From JANYHF01 sp963732765 (lineage in GTDB: Bacteria > Pseudomonadota > Alphaproteobacteria > Rhizobiales > Hyphomicrobiaceae): a stretch of 64,000 bases of DNA. The stretch lies in assembly GCA_963732765.1 (NCBI GenBank), contig CAVTAS010000010.1, forward strand, positions 620,001-684,000, read 5' to 3'. The translations under genes were made by a program, and so were the position numbers. The notes below the pieces were generated by a model, which saw nothing but the letters and a program-made list of their open reading frames with translations, had not been told where the DNA came from and ran no database searches. Below are positions 51,334 through 60,083 of this stretch, one piece after another; the stretch's first letter is position 1, and every line of letters begins with the position of its first letter.

Positions 51334-52473
51334 GTGACCCAAGCGCTAGCTCGGAGCAATACGGACTTGGCACCATTGCCCGCCGCCGCCATCGCCAAGG
51401 CGCTGCTGGCCTGGTACGACCGCTCGCGGCGCGATCTGCCGTGGCGCTACGGGCCGGGCGTACCAGCCGATCCCTACCGCGTCTGGCTGTCGGAGATTAT
51501 GCTGCAGCAGACCACGGTCAAGGCCGTCATCCCCTACTTTGAGGCCTTTCTGAAGCGCTGGCCAACCGTGATGGCGCTCGCGGCGGCCCCCCGCGAAGAC
51601 GTGCTCGCGGCCTGGGCGGGGCTCGGCTACTACTCGCGGGCCCGCAACCTGCACGAATGCGCCAAGACGGTCGCCAACGATCTGCGCGGCAAGTTTCCGG
51701 ACGATGTCGGGTTGCTGATCAAGCTGCCTGGGATCGGGCCTTATACCGCGGCGGCAATTGCCTCCATCGCCTTCAACCGCCGCAACATGCCTGTCGATGG
51801 CAATGTCGAGCGTGTTGTTGCGCGCCTGGCGCAGATCGAAACCCCGCTTCCCGAGGCAAAGCCGCTCCTGAAGACGCTCGCCGAAAGTCTCACGCCCAAG
51901 ACCCGCAACGGCGACTTCGCGCAAGCCATGATGGACCTGGGCGCTACCGTCTGCACGCCGCGCCGGCCATCGTGCATGATCTGCCCGTTGAAAGATCACT
52001 GCCAGGCCTTCAAGGCCGAGGTCGCCGAGCAGTTGCCGCTCCGTTCTCCCAAACCGGAACGCCCGTTGCGGCACGGCGTTGCCTTCGTCGCCATCTCGGA
52101 GCGCGGCGAAATCCTGCTGCGGCAGCGCCCTGACAAGGGACTGCTGGGCGGCATGATGGAAGTGCCGTCGACGGATTGGACCGAGACCTGGCTGCCCGCC
52201 GAGGAGGCGCTGCGCTACGCCCCCGTCAAGAGCCGCTGGTTCCCGATGCCGGGCGCGGTCGACCACACCTTCACGCATTTTCGGCTGGGAGCTATGGTGT
52301 TCCGCGCCCACGTCCGCAACGATCCGCCGTTGACGCTATGGGCCAAGCAGCCGCAGTGCCGATGGGTACATCGTGATCGAACTCAAGGCCGAAGCGCTGC
52401 CCTCGGTGATGCGCAAGATAATCGCCCACGCCCTGAACGATCTGGATTGAGGTTGGCATGCCCGACGTTGTAA
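51334..52473 (+). CDS. mutY: A/G-specific adenine DNA glycosylase MutY, frameshift at the 3' end
   Basis: MutY removes adenine opposite 8-oxoguanine. The glycosylase domain shows SEIMLQQTTVKAVIP with the catalytic Glu, the helix-hairpin-helix LPGIGPYTAAAIASIAFN, VDGNVERVVAR and the iron-sulfur ligands Cys-X6-Cys-X2-Cys-X5-Cys in CTPRRPSCMICPLKDHC. A Nudix-like 8-oxoG recognition domain follows. Start GTG at 51334 follows CGGAGAC. One extra C at 52378 shifts the last about 25 codons; without it the protein ends ALPSVMRKIIAHALNDLD at 52450, eight bases before the next gene. As sequenced the aberrant tail reaches 52473 and overlaps that gene. The catalytic part is intact. Confidence 0.93.
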   Translation: MTQALARSNTDLAPLPAAAIAKALLAWYDRSRRDLPWRYGPGVPADPYRVWLSEIMLQQTTVKAVIPYFEAFLKRWPTVMALAAAPREDVLAAWAGLGYYSRARNLHECAKTVANDLRGKFPDDVGLLIKLPGIGPYTAAAIASIAFNRRNMPVDGNVERVVARLAQIETPLPEAKPLLKTLAESLTPKTRNGDFAQAMMDLGATVCTPRRPSCMICPLKDHCQAFKAEVAEQLPLRSPKPERPLRHGVAFVAISERGEILLRQRPDKGLLGGMMEVPSTDWTETWLPAEEALRYAPVKSRWFPMPGAVDHTFTHFRLGAMVFRAHVRNDPPLTLWAKQPQCRWVHRDRTQGRSAALGDAQDNRPRPERSGLRLACPTL

Positions 52474-52922
52474 TCGCACCGGAAAGTCCGCGCCAGGACG
52501 ATATCGTCGCGATAGTCCGCGAACTGGACGCCTTTGGCGAAGCACTCTATCCGCCCGAGGCCAATTTCCACCTCACCATCGACGAGTTGTGCATCCCCGA
52601 GATCACCTTCCTGACCGCGCGTCGTGGGGGCGAATTGATAGGGATCGGTGCACTGTGGGCGCGCGAAGGTGTTGATTTCGGCGAGGTCAAACGCATGTAT
52701 GTGCGCGATGCAGCGCGCGGGCTGGGGCTGGGCGCCAGGATGCTGGCCACCATCGAGGCGCTGGCCCGGGAGCGCGGCCTGAAAAGCCTGATGCTGGAGA
52801 CCGGCGATCTCAACTCTCAGGCCATGAAGCTTTATCTGCGCTCGGGGTTCGTGCGGCGCGGTCCGTTCGCGGATTATCCCGAGGCGCCCTTGTCGGTTTT
52901 TATGGAGAAGGTGCTGGCGTAA
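52458..52922 (+). CDS. GNAT-family N-acetyltransferase
   Basis: This 154-residue acetyltransferase has the GNAT acetyl-CoA motif region RMYVRDAARGLGLGARMLAT (Q/RxxGxG/A) and YLRSGFVRRGPF near the end. The N-terminal half contains LTIDELCIPEITF. The acceptor is unknown. It starts just after mutY. Its stop TAA (52920-52922) is the start of a family A palindrome. Confidence 0.9.
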   Translation: MPDVVIAPESPRQDDIVAIVRELDAFGEALYPPEANFHLTIDELCIPEITFLTARRGGELIGIGALWAREGVDFGEVKRMYVRDAARGLGLGARMLATIEALARERGLKSLMLETGDLNSQAMKLYLRSGFVRRGPFADYPEAPLSVFMEKVLA

Positions 52923-52946
52923 GGGCGCACTGCGGTGCGCCCCTAC
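52919..52946. repeat. Family A palindrome at a GNAT stop codon
   Basis: GTAAGGGCGCACTGCGGTGCGCCCCTAC is a 28-base near-perfect palindrome (one mismatch: TAAGGG against CCCCTA). It begins on the TAA of the upstream acetyltransferase gene and ends seven bases before the NnrU stop. Confidence 0.9.
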
Positions 52947-52953
52947 GCAACTA

Positions 52954-53544
52954 TCAACTGCCCATGATCGGCATCGGGATATCGATCAGCGGAATGCCGA
53001 TCAGCCAATAATGCCCGGCCACCATCATGAACCCATAGACCGCCAGCCCGATGACCACGGCCGCGATGTCGCCGCCGATCCCACCTTTGCGGTCGCCAAG
53101 GGGGCCGAGTGCGTTGCGCTGTTTCACCGATATACGGTCGTAGACGCCATAGGCCAACAGGCTGCCGAACAGGACGATGCCGGCGAGATCGCCATTCACC
53201 AGCAGATGGGCGAAGGCCCAAAGCTTGACGGCCAGCAGCATCGGATGCTTGGCCATAGTACGGATGTTCGATGGGATGTAGGCCGCCGCCAGTAGCACAA
53301 ACACCGGCAGCATGAGCAGGAACACGATGTGCTTCATGAAGGCCGGCGGTGTCCAGACCGGGACATAGGGCCGGTTCGCCATCCCGTAAACAATCAGCAC
53401 CAATCCGAGCAGCGACAGCAGCGAGAATACGGCCATGTAGCCGCCCTGTCCAAGCTGGGCAACCCAGCGCTGGCGAAGGTCGGGAACGGTTGGAACCAGG
53501 TGAATGGCCAGGAACACGACCAGGCCGGCGATCAGGAACGTCAT
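52954..53544 (-). CDS. NnrU-family membrane protein
   Basis: This 196-residue integral membrane protein has about five to six helices beginning MTFLIAGLVVFLAIHLVPTV. NnrU family proteins lie near denitrification genes and are related to isoprenylcysteine methyltransferase-like folds; their role is unclear. Family features include VPDLRQRWVAQLGQGGYM, PSNIRTMAKHPMLLAVKLWAFAHLL and YDRISVKQRNALGPLGD. No denitrification genes are in this window. Confidence 0.87.
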   Translation of the reverse strand: MTFLIAGLVVFLAIHLVPTVPDLRQRWVAQLGQGGYMAVFSLLSLLGLVLIVYGMANRPYVPVWTPPAFMKHIVFLLMLPVFVLLAAAYIPSNIRTMAKHPMLLAVKLWAFAHLLVNGDLAGIVLFGSLLAYGVYDRISVKQRNALGPLGDRKGGIGGDIAAVVIGLAVYGFMMVAGHYWLIGIPLIDIPMPIMGS

Positions 53545-53842
53545 GGAAATCCCGCTTTGGTTGTTACTATGCCGAACAATCTACGACCTGACGTATCGCG
53601 GCCAGGCGCGGACCTCCCTCTCCCCAACGCTTCATTGCGTAGGGGGAGAGGAGACGTCGCCTCGCAGCGCACTTCAGCGCAAGAGCTGCGATGTCGGCGA
53701 GGGGCAGCAGCTTGCTCCGTCCCTCGAGCATGAGAACTGAGCAAGCTCCTGCCCCTCACCCGCCGCTTTTTCCTCGCCCTCGGCTCGGGCGGCACCCTCT
53801 CCCCCGCGAAGTGGCGGGGGAGAGGGGAGGCTGCCCGCGCAT
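53545..53842. other. Repeat-filled gap (family C and GC-rich hairpins)
   Basis: This about 300-base gap between the NnrU and CinA-like genes holds a family C palindrome (53695-53760) flanked by CCCTCTCCCC/GGGGAGAGG-type hairpins (about 53615-53655 and 53800-53830). It mirrors the arrangement at 37194-37389. No coding signal. Confidence 0.75.
53695..53760. repeat. Family C palindrome, copy 3
   Basis: GGCGAGGGGCAGCAGCTTGC on the left pairs with GCAAGCTCCTGCCCCTCACC on the right across a short centre (CCGTCCCTCGAG). More diverged than the copies near 16.5 kb. Confidence 0.8.
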
Positions 53843-54595
53843 TTAGACCAGAAACCCCTCATCCGTGAGCTTTCGCACCAACTCCAACTGCGCTTGCGCC
53901 AGCCGGTCAGGATCGATGGCGCGCAGCACCAGATTGGCGCCAAACCCTTTCTCGTCGCTGAACGGATAGCTGCCCATCGGCACGTCCGGGAACTGCTTCT
54001 GCACATTGGCAAACAGCTCAGCGATCTCGCTCTCGGGCCGCCGCACGGTCATCGCTACCGAGAGCATGCGTTTGCCCGTGGTCAGGCGCGGCGTCACGGC
54101 CAGCAGCATGGCCTGCATGATGTTGGGCACGCCCGCCATGACAACCACATTGCCGATCATGAAGCCCGGCGCTTTGGACACCGGATTGTCGACCAGTTCG
54201 GCGCCGGCGGGGATGCGCGCCATGCGCATGCGGCCCGGTGTGAACTCAAGACCACGCCCCTCGTAGTGCGGGCGCATGATGGCCACCGCACGCGGATCGA
54301 TATCGATGCCAACCCCGAACGCCTTGGCGATGGCGTCGGCCGTGATGTCGTCGTGCGTCGGCCCGATCCCGCCGCTGGTGAACACATAGTCGTACTTGGC
54401 CCGTAGCGCGTTCAGCCCCTCGACAATCTCGGGCTCCTCGTCGGGGACGATGCGCACTTCCTTCAGCTGGATGCCGATGGCGGTGAGGTGGTCGGCGATG
54501 AAGCCGATGTTCTTGTCCTTGGTGCGCCCGGACAGGATCTCGTCGCCGATAACCAGCATGGCCGCTGTCACGATGTCCTTGGCCGGCACACTCAT
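53843..54595 (-). CDS. Competence/damage-inducible CinA-like protein (MoaB/MogA fold only)
   Basis: This 250-residue protein corresponds to the N-terminal molybdopterin-binding-like domain of CinA, without the C-terminal nicotinamide amidase. The core shows AMLVIGDEILSGRTKDKN, VFTSGGIGPTHDDITADAIAKAF and MAGVPNIMQAML, with the GG-GPT-HDD nucleotide loop. It may be an ADP-ribose or pyridine-nucleotide-related hydrolase, which is inference from the family. ATG at 54595 follows GAGGA. It sits divergent to sfsA, a common alphaproteobacterial layout. Confidence 0.88.
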   Translation of the reverse strand: MSVPAKDIVTAAMLVIGDEILSGRTKDKNIGFIADHLTAIGIQLKEVRIVPDEEPEIVEGLNALRAKYDYVFTSGGIGPTHDDITADAIAKAFGVGIDIDPRAVAIMRPHYEGRGLEFTPGRMRMARIPAGAELVDNPVSKAPGFMIGNVVVMAGVPNIMQAMLLAVTPRLTTGKRMLSVAMTVRRPESEIAELFANVQKQFPDVPMGSYPFSDEKGFGANLVLRAIDPDRLAQAQLELVRKLTDEGFLV

Positions 54596-54670
54596 AGACG
54601 TCCTCGCTTGGCTGTTGGTGGCCATTCTACCCGCTTGCCCGCCTGCCGCCACCTCCATAACGTGCCGCCC

Positions 54671-55384
54671 ATGATTTTCCCCGGTCCCCTGACGCGCGGC
54701 ACGCTGATCAAGCGCTACAAGCGCTTTCTCGCCGACGTTCGCCTGGAGGACGGCAGCGAGATCACGGCGTCCTGCCCCAACACCGGCACCATGATGGGGC
54801 TGTGCGATCCTGGGACCACGATCTGGCTGTCGCACCACAACTCTGCGACCCGCAAGTATGCCCACTGCTGGGAGCTCACCGAGCACGATCTCGGCAGGGG
54901 CTTCCAGATGGTCGGCATCAACACCGGGCTGCCGAACAAGATCGTAGAGGAAGCCGTGCTGGCCCGTGAGATCGACGAACTGGCCGGCTATCCCGACCTG
55001 CGCCGCGAGGTGAAGTACGGCGTCAACAGCCGCATCGATCTGCTGCTGGAAGGGCCTCACGACCAGCGCTGCTATGTCGAGATCAAGAACGTCCACCTGT
55101 CCCGAACAGCGGGCCTTGCCGAATTTCCTGATTGCGTCAGCGAGCGGGCCGCCAAGCACCTGGTTGAGCTTGCCGATATGGTTCGCGAGGGACATCGCGC
55201 CGCGATGGTCTATCTGATCCAGCGCGGCGATGTGTCCCGCTTCAAACTGGCGGCCGATCTCGACCCCCGCTACGCCACCGGATTCGCCGCCGCGCGCCAA
55301 GCTGGAGTCGAAATGCTTGCCTATGCGTGCGACGTCACCACCACGAGCGTGACATTGGCCAGGCGAATACCTATCTCCGACTGA
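54671..55384 (+). CDS. sfsA: DNA/RNA nuclease SfsA
   Basis: SfsA was named for sugar fermentation stimulation and has a PD-(D/E)XK-like nuclease fold. The 237-residue protein shows RFLADVRLEDG, ASCPNTGTMMGL, YAHCWEL, VNSRIDLLLEG with the catalytic acid, and CYVEIKNVHL with Glu-X-Lys, which complete the nuclease centre. It has the full family length. It begins a sfsA-map-radC series on this strand. Confidence 0.94.
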   Translation: MIFPGPLTRGTLIKRYKRFLADVRLEDGSEITASCPNTGTMMGLCDPGTTIWLSHHNSATRKYAHCWELTEHDLGRGFQMVGINTGLPNKIVEEAVLAREIDELAGYPDLRREVKYGVNSRIDLLLEGPHDQRCYVEIKNVHLSRTAGLAEFPDCVSERAAKHLVELADMVREGHRAAMVYLIQRGDVSRFKLAADLDPRYATGFAAARQAGVEMLAYACDVTTTSVTLARRIPISD

Positions 55385-55452
55385 TTGCGCCGACCGGTCA
55401 GTTCACGCTAGAACCGGCAGCGAGACAATTAGAGAACGGACGAACCGCCGCG

Positions 55453-56286
55453 ATGAGCATTCAGGAATTGGCGCCCGAAAAGCTGGACTACGACAAGACC
55501 AAGATCCGCTTGTTCGGCCCCGAGGCCTTCGAGGGCATGCGGGCGGCTGGCCGCCTGGTCGCCGAAGCGCTGGATATGCTGGTCGAGCACACCAAGCCGG
55601 GCGTGACGACCGAGCGGCTGGATCAGCTGATGTTCGAGTTCGCGCTCGACAACAAGGCCTATCCAGCCACGCTGAACTATCGCGGCTATCGCCATTCCAT
55701 TTGCACCAGCATCAATCACGTGGTTTGCCACGGCGCGCCCGGCCCCAAACCATTGCGCGAGGGCGACATCGTCAATATCGACGGCACGCTGATATTGAAC
55801 GGCTGGCACGGCGACTCCAGCCGCATGTATGCCGTGGGCGAGATCAACCGCAAGGCCGAGCGGCTGTTGCAGGTGACCTACGAGGCGTTGGTGCGGGGCG
55901 TGGCGGCAGTCAAGCCCGGGCACACCACCGGCCACATCGGCCAGGCGATCCAACGGTATGTCGAGAGCGAACGCTTCAGCGTGGTGCGCGACTTCTGTGG
56001 CCATGGCCTGGGAGACGTCTTCCACTGCCCGCCGAACATCCTGCACTATGGCAAGAACGGCGATGGCATCGAACTGAAGCCGGGCATGATCTTTACGATC
56101 GAGCCGATGGTCAATGCCGGCAAGAAGGACACCAAGGTGCTCAGCGACGGTTGGACGGCGGTGACGCGCGACAAGTCGCTGTCGGCGCAGTTCGAGCATA
56201 CCGTCGGCGTCACCAGCACCGGTGTCGAAGTGTTCACCTACTCGCCCAAGGGCTGGCATTGCCCGCCGTATCTTCCGGTTGCGTAA
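55453..56286 (+). CDS. map: Methionine aminopeptidase
   Basis: Map removes the initiator methionine. The 277-residue type I enzyme has YRHSICTSINHVVCHGAP, the metal ligands Asp in VNIDGTLILN and GWHGDSSRMY, His in CGHGLGDVFH, Glu in IFTIEPMV and Glu in QFEHTVGV. The N-terminal extension of about 25 residues before the catalytic core is common in alphaproteobacteria. The ATG at 55453 follows a weak site. radC begins nine bases downstream. Confidence 0.96.
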   Translation: MSIQELAPEKLDYDKTKIRLFGPEAFEGMRAAGRLVAEALDMLVEHTKPGVTTERLDQLMFEFALDNKAYPATLNYRGYRHSICTSINHVVCHGAPGPKPLREGDIVNIDGTLILNGWHGDSSRMYAVGEINRKAERLLQVTYEALVRGVAAVKPGHTTGHIGQAIQRYVESERFSVVRDFCGHGLGDVFHCPPNILHYGKNGDGIELKPGMIFTIEPMVNAGKKDTKVLSDGWTAVTRDKSLSAQFEHTVGVTSTGVEVFTYSPKGWHCPPYLPVA

Positions 56287-56295
56287 GGGGTTGGC

Positions 56296-57072
56296 ATGAC
56301 GGGCGGGCTGAAAGACACCGAACGCGGGCAACTGCCGATGGCGCTTGATGGTCCGGCTCCCGCGCAAAGACCGCTACCACCGACCGCCGACGCCCCTGAG
56401 TCACCGCACTACACCGGCCACCGCGAACGGCTGCGCGAGCGCTTCCTGAAGGGTGGCGCCGATCCGATGCCGGACTACGAACTGCTGGAATTGGTGTTGT
56501 TTCGCGCCATTGCACGCAAGGACGTAAAGCCCTTGGCCAAGGAGCTGCTGCGTCAGTTCGGGTCATTTGGAGCCGTAGTAGGCGCCCCATTGGACCGGTT
56601 GACGACCATCCCCGGGCTTGGCGAAGCGGCGGTCTGCGAGCTGAAGATCATCGGGGCGGCGGCCTTGCGCATGATGCAAGGCGAGGTGAGGAAGCGCACG
56701 GTGCTGGGCAATTGGACCGAGGTGATCGGCTATTGCCGCGCCGCCATGGCGTTCGAGACGCGCGAGCAGTTCCGCATCTTGTTCCTGGACAAGCGCAACC
56801 ACATCATCGCCGACGAAGTGCAGCAGCGCGGCACCGTCGACCATACACCGGTCTATGTGCGCGAGATCGTCAAGCGTGCGCTGGAGCTGTCCTCAAGCGC
56901 GATCATCCTGGTCCACAACCATCCCTCGGGCGATCCCAGCCCATCGCGGGCGGATATCGATATGACCAGGACGATTGTCGCGGCCGCCAAGCCGTTGGGC
57001 ATCCTGGTGCACGATCACCTGATCATCGGCAAGGAGGGACACACGAGCTTCAAGGGTAAGGGGTTGCTGTGA
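56296..57072 (+). CDS. radC: RadC-family JAB/JAMM protein
   Basis: This 258-residue protein has an N-terminal helix-hairpin-helix segment (TTIPGLGEAAVCELKIIGA) and a C-terminal JAMM domain with the metal motif LVHNHPSGDPSPSRAD and upstream Glu in the strand around DKRNHII. RadC is not the repair protein first assumed; its function is unresolved. It closely follows map as in many alphaproteobacteria, ending before a convergent unknown gene. Confidence 0.94.
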   Translation: MTGGLKDTERGQLPMALDGPAPAQRPLPPTADAPESPHYTGHRERLRERFLKGGADPMPDYELLELVLFRAIARKDVKPLAKELLRQFGSFGAVVGAPLDRLTTIPGLGEAAVCELKIIGAAALRMMQGEVRKRTVLGNWTEVIGYCRAAMAFETREQFRILFLDKRNHIIADEVQQRGTVDHTPVYVREIVKRALELSSSAIILVHNHPSGDPSPSRADIDMTRTIVAAAKPLGILVHDHLIIGKEGHTSFKGKGLL

Positions 57073-57086
57073 GGGTTCGTCCGCCC

Positions 57087-57704
57087 TCACCCCTTCACGT
57101 GAAAGTCAAAGATGTGCCGATAGGCCGTGTCCGTGAGATAACGTGAGGCGCCAAGCGGCGGGAACACGAAGGGCTTGAATTGGGAAAGGCTCTTGCACTC
57201 TTCGATCGGGAACGGACGGCGCTCCGGGATGTCATTCCAGCCGACCACCAGAACGCCGCCCGTGCGTAGTGTCCTATGGCAAGCTGCAAAGCCTTGCTCC
57301 ACATCGGCACGCTCGTTCAGACCCCAGCCGAAGATGCCGTTGCACAGGATCAGGTCCAACGCACCTGGCGGAAAATGCGCGCCGATGTTCTGCAACCCAT
57401 CAACAATGTGCCGCTTGCCGCCGAATGGAGCCAAATCGGGCAAAATATCGATGGTGGTGAAGGATTTGCGGGACTCAAAGGTGCGGTTATAGCCCTGCGT
57501 GAACCAGTGCACGCCGACAAATAGAACGTTTCGGTATTCGTCCGCGTGCAGAAAATACGGGAAGATTACCTGCTCCAGCACGCGGCGATCTTCGGTGCGC
57601 AGGTACGAGGGTATGCCGATCTTGCGTTTTAACGAGCGCACCGCCGCTCCGGCCTTCGCCAAGAACGGGTTGGGTTCCAGCATTTCCAGCACGGTCGGCG
57701 GCAT
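57087..57704 (-). CDS. Methyltransferase-like protein of unknown function
   Basis: This 205-residue protein resembles a class I methyltransferase fold: NVLFVGVHWFTQGYN is the strand before the first loop, KSFTTIDILPDL would be motif II, and LDLILCNGIFGWGLN with GFAACHRTLRTGGVLVVGW would be motifs IV-VI. The glycine-rich motif I is weak (VGVHWFTQGY), so SAM binding is uncertain. The ATG at 57704 is preferred over an in-frame TTG five codons upstream. Confidence 0.7.
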   Translation of the reverse strand: MPPTVLEMLEPNPFLAKAGAAVRSLKRKIGIPSYLRTEDRRVLEQVIFPYFLHADEYRNVLFVGVHWFTQGYNRTFESRKSFTTIDILPDLAPFGGKRHIVDGLQNIGAHFPPGALDLILCNGIFGWGLNERADVEQGFAACHRTLRTGGVLVVGWNDIPERRPFPIEECKSLSQFKPFVFPPLGASRYLTDTAYRHIFDFHVKG

Positions 57705-57809
57705 GTCTATCGGCCCCAAAGTTCATTTTGCGCAAACTAGCAGTGTTTCGGGTATGTGGAAATGCCTTCCACATCAATGATTTGGAGGCCTCCGCCGACA
57801 TTTGAGCAG

Positions 57810-58241
57810 CTACCCCCGCCAACGCCCCTTGGGCTTGCTCTGTGGCGAGATCGTCTTGGTCCGTAGCGTGCCGGCGCGCAGGATCGATACCTGGGCCCCG
57901 TCGTGAACCTCGCGCAGCATTTGCACATCGCCGAGCGCCTGGGCCCACACATTGCTCGGTGAGCGCAGGCGTATCTCGTTGTGTTGGGAGAGCGGAGTGA
58001 GGCCGTAGGGGATGAGGATCTTCTCCTCCTCCGGCGAAAAGAGCATTTGGCCCGGCTGGGCAACCTGGAGAGCATTGGGCTCCCGATACGCTTCCAGCGG
58101 CGTATCGAGTTCGACCATCCGGCCCCAGAAGATTGCCGTCAGGAACAGCGGCAGTGCCCGGGCGATCACGCGAGCGGTGGGTGTGTCCAGCAACCGGGCC
58201 GGCAGCTCCACCGAACCCGAGACGATGACGATCTCCGTCAT
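57810..58241 (-). CDS. Cyclophilin-like fold protein
   Basis: The 143-residue protein matches the small bacterial cyclophilin-like (TM1367/PF04126-type) beta-barrel: VELPARLLDTPTARVIARALP, WGRMVELDTPLEA, PGQMLFSPEEEKILIPYGLTPLSQ-type Gly/Pro segment and NVWAQALGDV. Function of the family is unknown. It sits 24 bases beyond the end of the ketosynthase gene on the same strand, so may be the last gene of that unit. Confidence 0.65.
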   Translation of the reverse strand: MTEIVIVSGSVELPARLLDTPTARVIARALPLFLTAIFWGRMVELDTPLEAYREPNALQVAQPGQMLFSPEEEKILIPYGLTPLSQHNEIRLRSPSNVWAQALGDVQMLREVHDGAQVSILRAGTLRTKTISPQSKPKGRWRG

Positions 58242-58265
58242 GTGCCGCCCCCCTATGTGTCCGGC

Positions 58266-59522
58266 TCAGACCGGGGGCGGGCCGAAGATCAGCACGGCGT
58301 TGAGACCGCCGAACGCGAACGAGTTGGACATAGCGTAAGTGATCTTTTTCTCGCGCCCGACCAGGGGCGTGTAATCGAGATCGCACTCGGGATCGGGGTC
58401 GTCGAGGCCGATGGTGGCCGGGATGAAACCCTCGCCGATCGCCTTGACGCAGGCCACCGCCTCGATGCCGCCGCCGGCACCCAGCAAATGCCCGTGCATC
58501 GACTTGGTCGAGGAGATCGCAAGCTTGCTGGCGTGCTCCTTGAACACACCTTTGATGGCGCGGGTCTCGTTCTTGTCATTGATGGCGGTCGCGGTGCCGT
58601 GGGCGTTCAGATAGTCGATGTCGCCCGGGCTGAGGCGGGCATCGTCCAGGGCCTGACGCATGGCATACTGCGGCCCCTCGAAGTCCGGGTTGACCATGTC
58701 CTTGGCGTCCGACGACATGCCGAAGCCTTTCAGCTCAGCAAGTATAGTGGCGCCGCGGGCCTTGGCGTATTCAAGTTCTTCAAGAACCAGAATTCCAGCG
58801 CCGTCGGCGATCACTGTGCCGTTGCGCTTCTTGGCGAATGGAAAGCAGCCCTCCGCCGAGAGGACACGGAGCGCTTGCCAGGCTTTCATGGTGCCATAGT
58901 TGAGTGAGGCTTCCGAGGCGCCGCACACACCAAGGTCGCACATGCCGGCCTTGATAAACTGGTAGGTGAGGCCGATGGCGTGCGGCGCGGTTGCGCAAGC
59001 GCTTACCGTGCCGAAGGTCGGGCCCTTGAAGCCATATTCGATGCCGACATGGGCCGCAGCCGATGAGCCGATGAAGCGCAGCAGCGTCAGTGGGTTGGTG
59101 GCGCGCTTCTTCTTGATGAAGAGATCGCGATAGGCCAACTCCAGCGTGCCCACGCCACCGGCGCCGGAGCCGATGACCGAAGCAGCCCGATACGGCTCAG
59201 CGATCGGTACCTTGAGGCCCGATTGCTTCAGCGCCTCGACGGCCGCAGCGCCCGCATACTGCGAGTAGCGATCCGCCATCGGCAGCGTTCTGTCCTTCAG
59301 ACCTGACAGCCGTTCCTTGGCGTCGAAGTCCTTCACCTCACCGGCGATATGGATATAAAGATCTTCCATGTCGAAGCCGGCAATCTTGCCGACGCCGCAT
59401 CTGCCAGCCTTGAGGCTAGCCCAGAACTCCGGCACTGAATTGCCGATTGGCGACACCACTCCGGTGCCCGTGACGACAACGCGCCGCGAGCTGATGGCAT
59501 GCCCTGCGATGGTATTGGTCAT
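58266..59522 (-). CDS. Beta-ketoacyl-ACP synthase, FabF/NodE-like
   Basis: This 418-residue ketosynthase condenses malonyl-ACP with an acyl-ACP. The active site is Cys176 in GTVSACATAPHAIG, His308 in NAHGTATAIND and His345 in STKSMHGHLLGAGG. The N-terminus VVVTGTGVVSPIGNS and the end SNSFAFGGLNAVLIFG are standard FabF-type features. It is directly downstream of a small acyl carrier protein, as nodE is of nodF. GAGGAT precedes the ATG. The specific acyl chain is not known. Confidence 0.9.
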   Translation of the reverse strand: MTNTIAGHAISSRRVVVTGTGVVSPIGNSVPEFWASLKAGRCGVGKIAGFDMEDLYIHIAGEVKDFDAKERLSGLKDRTLPMADRYSQYAGAAAVEALKQSGLKVPIAEPYRAASVIGSGAGGVGTLELAYRDLFIKKKRATNPLTLLRFIGSSAAAHVGIEYGFKGPTFGTVSACATAPHAIGLTYQFIKAGMCDLGVCGASEASLNYGTMKAWQALRVLSAEGCFPFAKKRNGTVIADGAGILVLEELEYAKARGATILAELKGFGMSSDAKDMVNPDFEGPQYAMRQALDDARLSPGDIDYLNAHGTATAINDKNETRAIKGVFKEHASKLAISSTKSMHGHLLGAGGGIEAVACVKAIGEGFIPATIGLDDPDPECDLDYTPLVGREKKITYAMSNSFAFGGLNAVLIFGPPPV

Positions 59523-59543
59523 CGATCCTCGATGTTTGGCGCG

Positions 59544-59801
59544 CTATGCGGCGGCCTTGGATTGCACCAGTTGGCGCACCCGATCCACCACCGAACCGAC
59601 GGTCTTGAACGCGTCGACTTCTTCGTTGGCGTTGTACGGGATCTCCACGCCGAAAGAATCCTCGATGTCGAAAACGATCATGGCCAGATCGAGCGATTCG
59701 ATCTCCAGGTCTTCGAGCTTGGTGTCGAGAGTAATCTCCTTGTCAGGCTTTTTCATATGCTTGCGGAGAATTTCGACAATCTTCGTCGATACGTCGTCCA
59801 T
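59544..59801 (-). CDS. Acyl carrier protein (NodF/AcpXL-like)
   Basis: The 85-residue carrier protein has the phosphopantetheine Ser36 in DLEIESLDLAMIVFDIED, rather than the DSL of housekeeping ACP. GGGAGA precedes the ATG. It is followed 21 bases later by the ketosynthase gene, so the two form a carrier/condensing pair for a specialised acyl chain. It is not the housekeeping acpP, which is usually near fabF of fatty acid synthesis and shows DSLDTVEL. Confidence 0.9.
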   Translation of the reverse strand: MDDVSTKIVEILRKHMKKPDKEITLDTKLEDLEIESLDLAMIVFDIEDSFGVEIPYNANEEVDAFKTVGSVVDRVRQLVQSKAAA

Positions 59802-60083
59802 AGTCGTCTCCCTGCCACAGTAGGCCTGGCGCCCACATGTGCATGTCTGTCTCTAGCTAGAACAGTCGGCCTGCAAGAGCAAGTCGTCCATCCTCCCGGA
59901 CCCAGTTGCAAGACTCGGGCCTAGCGGACCAAAGGGCAATCGCACCCCTTGGGAAAAGTTAACGGCCAGCGCCACCCTATGCGAATTGTGCTAGACTTGC
60001 CTCAGCCGTTTCCCGCGTCGTGCCGTCGCAATCGCGGGTTTGGGGCGGGAATGCAACCCTTCGTTGAAAATACAGCAAATTCC

